Assembly (NCBI GenBank): GCA_025352865.1
Contig: JANXSB010000453.1
Span: 1 to 16,957 of the forward strand
From: Chthoniobacter sp.
GTDB taxonomy: Bacteria; Verrucomicrobiota; Verrucomicrobiia; Chthoniobacterales; Chthoniobacteraceae
Direction: 5' to 3'
Length of the DNA stretch: 16,957 nucleotides
Shown: positions 12,881-16,957 of the stretch, one piece after another
Numbering within the stretch: the stretch's first letter is position 1
Layout of the letters: each line of letters starts with the position of its first letter
Notes under the pieces: model-generated
The model's input: the letters and a program-made list of their open reading frames with translations, nothing else
Told to the model about the DNA's origin: nothing
Database searches by the model: none
Program-made: the position numbers and the translations under genes

Positions 12881-15800
12881 ATGAAGCCGAATCATCGCCC
12901 CCGTTTTGTTCGGTTCGCAGCATTGCTAGCCGTCGCGCTATGCGCGCTGTGCGCGGCCGCCTCGGCGCAAATCGGCGGGCTCGACACAGGGTTTGCGCCG
13001 GGCGCGATTTTGATTGGAGCTGCGCCCGGCTCGGTGAATGCACTCGTGGTGCAGAGCGATGGGAAAGTGATCGTCGCTGGAAATTTCACCTCCATTGCGG
13101 GGACGGCGCGCGGGCGCATCGCCCGCCTCAATACCGACGGCTCGCTCGACACGACTTTCGCGTCGGGCGCGGGTGCGGATGGCGCGATCAACGCGCTCGC
13201 CGTGCAGACCGACGGCAAGATCGTGATCGGCGGCGACTTTCTCACTGTCGATGGCACCGCGCGCAGCCGCATCGCGCGGCTGACCACGGGGGGCGCGCTC
13301 GACACGGCTTTCAATCCCGGCACCGGCGCGAATGGTGCGGTGAATGCGGTGCTCATCGTCAGTTCGTCGATCTACGTCGCCGGTGATTTCACGCAGGTAA
13401 ATGGCTCGGCCCGCGTGCGCCTCGCGCGACTCGCCAGCACGGGCGCGCTCGACTCGATTTTCATGAGCGGCGCGAGCGGGGCGAACGCCGCCGTCTATGC
13501 GCTGGCCTATTCCAACTCCGGTGCCGTCGGCAGCTACCTTTACGCGGGCGGCGCCTTCACCACTTTCAATGGCGTAGCGCGCAATCGCATGGCGGCGGTG
13601 AGCATTTCCTCCGGCGCGCTCGAAACGAGTTTTAATTCGACCGGCGGCCCGGATGGGACGGTCTTCGCGATGGCGTTCAACACGCTCATTTTCTCCAGCT
13701 CAGCGCAGCTTTTTGTCGGCGGCGATTTCACAAACGTCGGCACCTCCGCGCGCAGCCATGTTGCGCTACTGTCGTTTTCATCATCGACCGCCACGCTTGA
13801 TCCCGGCTTCACCATTCCCGCCGACGCGCGCGTCCGCTCCTTCGCATTCCAGTCCGCCGCTTCGGGTGTTTTCAGTACGGCGGGGCGGCTGCTGATCGGC
13901 GGAGATTTTACCCAAATCAGCAGTCAGCCGCGCAACCGGGTCGCCCGAATCTCTTCATCGTCAAACTTTTCCAGCAGCGGCACCTACTTTTGGGATTTCG
14001 ACACCACTTTCAACTCCCCTGCTGGAGCCAACGCCCCGGTGCGCGCGCTGGGCGTGACGACGGATTCAAAGATCGTGCTCGGCGGGGATTTCAGCAGCGT
14101 TTCTGGTACGGTCACTCAGAGCGTCGCGAGGCTCTACAGCGATGCTGGCAGTCAGCCTCCGGCCACACCTGCGGCGCTCGCGGCGACGGCAGCGAGCGCG
14201 TCGCAAATCATCATCACCTTCAACGGCACGGCGAACACGACGAGCTACAAAATCGAACGCAGTCCCGATGGCATCGTCGGCTGGACGCAGGTGGCCTTGC
14301 AAAGCTCGGGAACGTTCACCGATTCTGCGCTCACCGCCGCGACGCCGTATTTCTACCGCGTGTCCGCGCGCAACTCGAATGGCGACAGCACGCCGAGCGC
14401 CAGCGCCAGCGCCACCACCCTCGCCGCGGATTGGACCGCGGCCGGCGCACTCGATCCCGCCGCCGCAGCGGGCGCGGGTGCCGACGGCACAATCAACACC
14501 GTCGCTTTTCAATCCGACGGTGCTGTGCTCGTGGCCGGCAGTTTCACGACAGTGCAGGGCGTCGCGCGCAAAAACATCGCGCGGCTGCTGCCGAATTGGA
14601 CGGTCGATTCGGCGTTCGATCCCGGCGTCGGGCCGGACGGTTCGGTGAGTGAGATCGCCCTCCAGCCGGATGGGAAAATCGTCCTCTGCGGCTCCTTCTC
14701 AAACGTCGCCGGCACGGCGCGAAAATACGTGGCACGCTTGAACGCCAATGGCACGCTCGATACGACTTTCGTCAACCCCGGAACTGGACCGAGTTCTTCG
14801 CCGTCTCACGTCGTCGTGCAGACGGACGGGCATGTGCTCGTCGCCGGTTTTTTTTCCTCAGTCAATGGAGTCGGTCATCGCTACCTGGTGCGGTTCAACT
14901 CAAACGGCACCCTCGACACGACGTTCAACGCGGTGCCCGGCCAATCGGTGGATGCGCTGGCGGTGCAGCGCGATGGACGGATCCTGCTCGGCGGCTTTTT
15001 CATCAGCGGCGTGAACGGCCTCAACTCGAAATACGTGGTTCGCCTGACTGCCGCCGGCGACGTTGACCCGACCTTTAATCCCGGCGACATCGGCGCGTTT
15101 GTGAACAGTGTTGCTGCGCTGAATAACGGCAAAATCCTCGTTGGCGGATCGTTTTCGACTGTGGCGGGCACGACCCGGAACGGCGTGTGCCGCCTGAACT
15201 CCGACGGCAGCCTCGACGCGACTTTCGATCCCGGCATCGGCCCGGACAGCACGGTCAATCGCGTCGTGCCGCAGGCGGACGGCAAAGTGCTCATCGTCGG
15301 TTCGTTCACCAAAGTCAGCGGCGTAGTCCGCCCGCACCTCGCCCGCCTCAATGCCGATGGCACGCTCGACACAACCTTTCAGCCCGGCGCAGGCACTTTC
15401 AGCACGATCAATGCAGTGGCTGTGGCCGACGACACGCGCCTCGTCATCGGCGGCGATTTCACGAGCTTCGGCCTCGGTACGCCGACCCGCATTGCGCGCC
15501 TGCTCGGCGATGGCGTCTCCGCAGTTCCGCCGATACCAGCCGGCCTCGCGGCGACCGCGCTGAGCGCATTGAGCCTCGCGATCTCGTGGAGCGACCAGCC
15601 CGCGGAACAAGGCTGGAAGCTGGAGCGCAGCCCGGACGGTCTCAGCGGTTGGATGCAGATCGCCGCGCTGCCGTGGGACGTGCTCGCCTTCACCGACACC
15701 GCGCGCGCTCCAGGCACGGCGTATTTTTACCGCCTGCGCTCGTCGAATTCCGCCGGCGATTCCGACTACAGCGCGAGCGTCTCCGGCTTCACGCGCACGC

Positions 15801-16144
15801 TTTTCCAGCAGTGGAAAAGCGACCGCGGCATTGCACTGGCGGTACCCGACGACAGCGACGGCGATGGCGACGGCATCCCGCTCATCGTCGAATACGGCAT
15901 GGGCTTGGATCCCGCAGTCGCAAGCACCGAGGGGATGCCCGTGTATCAGGTCTTCAGCGGGGTGCTCGCGCTCAGCTACCGCAAATTCCGCAGCGATGTG
16001 AACTACTCGGTCGAGGCCTCGACCGACATGACGGCGTGGTCCACTGCGGGCGTCAACCAGGGCAGCGGCGCATTCCCCATCGCGTGGAAAGCGATCGACG
16101 GCGCTGCGCAACTGTTCCTTCGCCTGCGCGTCTCCCAGCCCTGA
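12881..16144 (+). CDS. large exported protein with two delta-60 repeat blocks and two FN3 domains
   Basis: This 1087-residue protein has a signal peptide (VRFAALLAVALCALCAAASA, ending near residue 29). Seven delta-60 repeats (about 51-428) carry the pattern 'vnalavQsDGKivvgGdFtsv.Gtar.riARLn.dGslDttF.pg'. An FN3 domain follows (about 426-513, with YKIERSPDG and PYFYRVSARNSNG). A second block of seven delta-60 repeats (about 537-877) and a second FN3 domain (about 883-971) come next. The C-terminal module (about 975-1087) contains QQWKSDRGI, the calcium-site-like DSDGDGDG at 991-998, EYGMGLDP and YSVEASTDMTAW. Repeats 4-6 of the first block have Ser-rich insertions. It is probably cell-surface or secreted, with a structural or binding role; no catalytic motif is seen. 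It lies 51 bp after moxR, and its TGA overlaps the DUF58 ATG (TGATG), which ties it to that operon. Confidence 0.9.
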   Translation: MKPNHRPRFVRFAALLAVALCALCAAASAQIGGLDTGFAPGAILIGAAPGSVNALVVQSDGKVIVAGNFTSIAGTARGRIARLNTDGSLDTTFASGAGADGAINALAVQTDGKIVIGGDFLTVDGTARSRIARLTTGGALDTAFNPGTGANGAVNAVLIVSSSIYVAGDFTQVNGSARVRLARLASTGALDSIFMSGASGANAAVYALAYSNSGAVGSYLYAGGAFTTFNGVARNRMAAVSISSGALETSFNSTGGPDGTVFAMAFNTLIFSSSAQLFVGGDFTNVGTSARSHVALLSFSSSTATLDPGFTIPADARVRSFAFQSAASGVFSTAGRLLIGGDFTQISSQPRNRVARISSSSNFSSSGTYFWDFDTTFNSPAGANAPVRALGVTTDSKIVLGGDFSSVSGTVTQSVARLYSDAGSQPPATPAALAATAASASQIIITFNGTANTTSYKIERSPDGIVGWTQVALQSSGTFTDSALTAATPYFYRVSARNSNGDSTPSASASATTLAADWTAAGALDPAAAAGAGADGTINTVAFQSDGAVLVAGSFTTVQGVARKNIARLLPNWTVDSAFDPGVGPDGSVSEIALQPDGKIVLCGSFSNVAGTARKYVARLNANGTLDTTFVNPGTGPSSSPSHVVVQTDGHVLVAGFFSSVNGVGHRYLVRFNSNGTLDTTFNAVPGQSVDALAVQRDGRILLGGFFISGVNGLNSKYVVRLTAAGDVDPTFNPGDIGAFVNSVAALNNGKILVGGSFSTVAGTTRNGVCRLNSDGSLDATFDPGIGPDSTVNRVVPQADGKVLIVGSFTKVSGVVRPHLARLNADGTLDTTFQPGAGTFSTINAVAVADDTRLVIGGDFTSFGLGTPTRIARLLGDGVSAVPPIPAGLAATALSALSLAISWSDQPAEQGWKLERSPDGLSGWMQIAALPWDVLAFTDTARAPGTAYFYRLRSSNSAGDSDYSASVSGFTRTLFQQWKSDRGIALAVPDDSDGDGDGIPLIVEYGMGLDPAVASTEGMPVYQVFSGVLALSYRKFRSDVNYSVEASTDMTAWSTAGVNQGSGAFPIAWKAIDGAAQLFLRLRVSQP

Positions 16145-16957
16145 TGGCCGCGAAGTCTCCGCTCAACACGCTGCTCGATCCCGTCGCGATCCAGAGCGCC
16201 GAGCATCTCGGCTTGCAGGCGAGGACGGTCGTCGAGGGCTACATGGCCGGCGCGCACCGGTCGCCGTTTCGCGGCTTCGCCATCGAGTTTGCGCAGCACC
16301 GGGAATACGTGCCGGGCGACGATACGCGGCACCTCGACTGGAAGGTGCTCGGTCGCACCGACCGCTATTACATCAAGCAATACGAGCAGGAGACAAACTA
16401 CGTCGCGCACCTGCTGCTCGATGGCAGCGAGTCGATGAAATACGCGTCGGGCAAAATCTCGAAGCTCGACTATGGCCGCACCATCGCCGCGTGTCTCGCC
16501 TATCTGATCCTGCTTCAGCGCGATGCCGTGGCCGTTGGCATTTTCGACGCGAAGATGCGCGACTACCAGCCGCGCACCGACTCGCTCGCGAAGATCCATC
16601 AAATCTGCCAGGTGCTCGCCGCCTTCGTTCCCACCGAGCAGACCGCCATCGCCAACGCGCTCAGCGAAATCGCGCGGCAGGTGAAGCGCCGCGGGATCGT
16701 CATCCTCATCAGCGATCTCTTCGACGATGAAGAAAAGATCGTACAGGGCATCCAGCACCTGCGCTTTGGCGGGCACGAGGTCATCGTCTTCCACGTCCTC
16801 GATCCGTACGAGCTGAAGTTCCCCTTCCAAGGCACCGTCGAGTTTGAAGGGCTCGAAGCGCAGGGCCGCATCCTCACCCGCCCCGCCGAACTGCGGAAAA
16901 GCTACCTCGCGGAATTCGGCGCCTTCCTCGACCGCACCCGCCTCGCCTGCGAACGCG
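16144..16957 (+). CDS. DUF58 family protein (VWA-like), 5' part
   Basis: The frame stays open from ATG 16144 to the window end, giving 271 residues; the 3' end is missing. The DUF58 signature is clear: FAQHREYVPGDDTRHLDWK (49-67) followed by GRTDRYYIKQYEQE (70-83). The VWA-like fold that follows has the metal-site motif D-G-S-E-S (93-97) and, later, ILISDLFDDEE (187-197). DUF58 proteins are the standard partners of MoxR ATPases; this form lacks the N-terminal membrane segments of some relatives and looks cytoplasmic. The start codon overlaps the stop of the delta-60 gene by one base (TGATG), so translation is probably coupled. The moxR gene lies two genes upstream. Further membrane VWA genes often follow DUF58 genes and would be expected beyond the right edge. 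Confidence 0.93.
   Translation, partial: MAAKSPLNTLLDPVAIQSAEHLGLQARTVVEGYMAGAHRSPFRGFAIEFAQHREYVPGDDTRHLDWKVLGRTDRYYIKQYEQETNYVAHLLLDGSESMKYASGKISKLDYGRTIAACLAYLILLQRDAVAVGIFDAKMRDYQPRTDSLAKIHQICQVLAAFVPTEQTAIANALSEIARQVKRRGIVILISDLFDDEEKIVQGIQHLRFGGHEVIVFHVLDPYELKFPFQGTVEFEGLEAQGRILTRPAELRKSYLAEFGAFLDRTRLACER

Noticed and set aside
13031..15511. Delta-60 coding repeats considered as DNA-level tandem repeats
   Set aside because: The periodicity is in the protein; the nucleotide copies are well diverged, so recent tandem duplication or slippage is not supported.
14900..16111. 403-residue minus-strand open frame opposite the delta-60 gene
   Set aside because: It mirrors the repeat gene, shows no domain, and would sit inside a well-supported coding sequence.

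Overview
The window is a high-GC bacterial chromosome segment, most likely from a Verrucomicrobiota member. The evidence for that is the company of features: a PEP-CTERM protein, a pseudopilin ending in an H-X9-DG motif, and a delta-60 repeat protein closing with a 'DxDGDG...EYGxGLDP...YxVEaStDxxxW' module. I link these to that phylum from general knowledge. No rRNA or tRNA gene that could place it more precisely is visible, so the assignment is an inference.

Left part (1-5852). The 3' part of an M20 metallopeptidase gene is followed by a solitary adenine/cytosine-N4-type DNA methyltransferase fused to a C-terminal Mrr-like nuclease domain, then a type 3 prolyl-tRNA synthetase (proS). Convergent to proS, with only 3 bp between stop codons, is a two-gene minus-strand operon of SPFH/band-7 membrane proteins joined by an ATGA overlap. 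The upstream member carries a four-cysteine zinc ribbon inserted in or just after its SPFH domain.

Middle part (5853-10415). A plus-strand run encodes a PEP-CTERM exported protein, a paralogue that has lost PEP-CTERM and gained another C-terminal module, and an H-X9-DG pseudopilin. It is followed by a membrane-anchored MsrB and TrmB. YhbY (minus) converges on trmB across a perfect 56-bp palindrome that supplies the yhbY stop codon.

Repeat island (10416-10766). This gene-free stretch holds a hairpin, a short tandem-like motif, and a roughly 206-bp nested palindrome related to the small palindrome at trmB/yhbY. Its outer right end supplies the stop codon of the next minus-strand gene.

Right part (10762-16957). 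A UbiA-family prenyltransferase is divergent from a moxR-type AAA+ ATPase gene. The usual MoxR-DUF58 pair is interrupted by a 1087-residue exported protein with two blocks of seven delta-60 repeats, each followed by an FN3 domain. Its stop codon overlaps the DUF58 start (TGATG), so all three genes are probably one transcription unit. This moxR / double-propeller / DUF58 arrangement is the most unusual architecture in the window.
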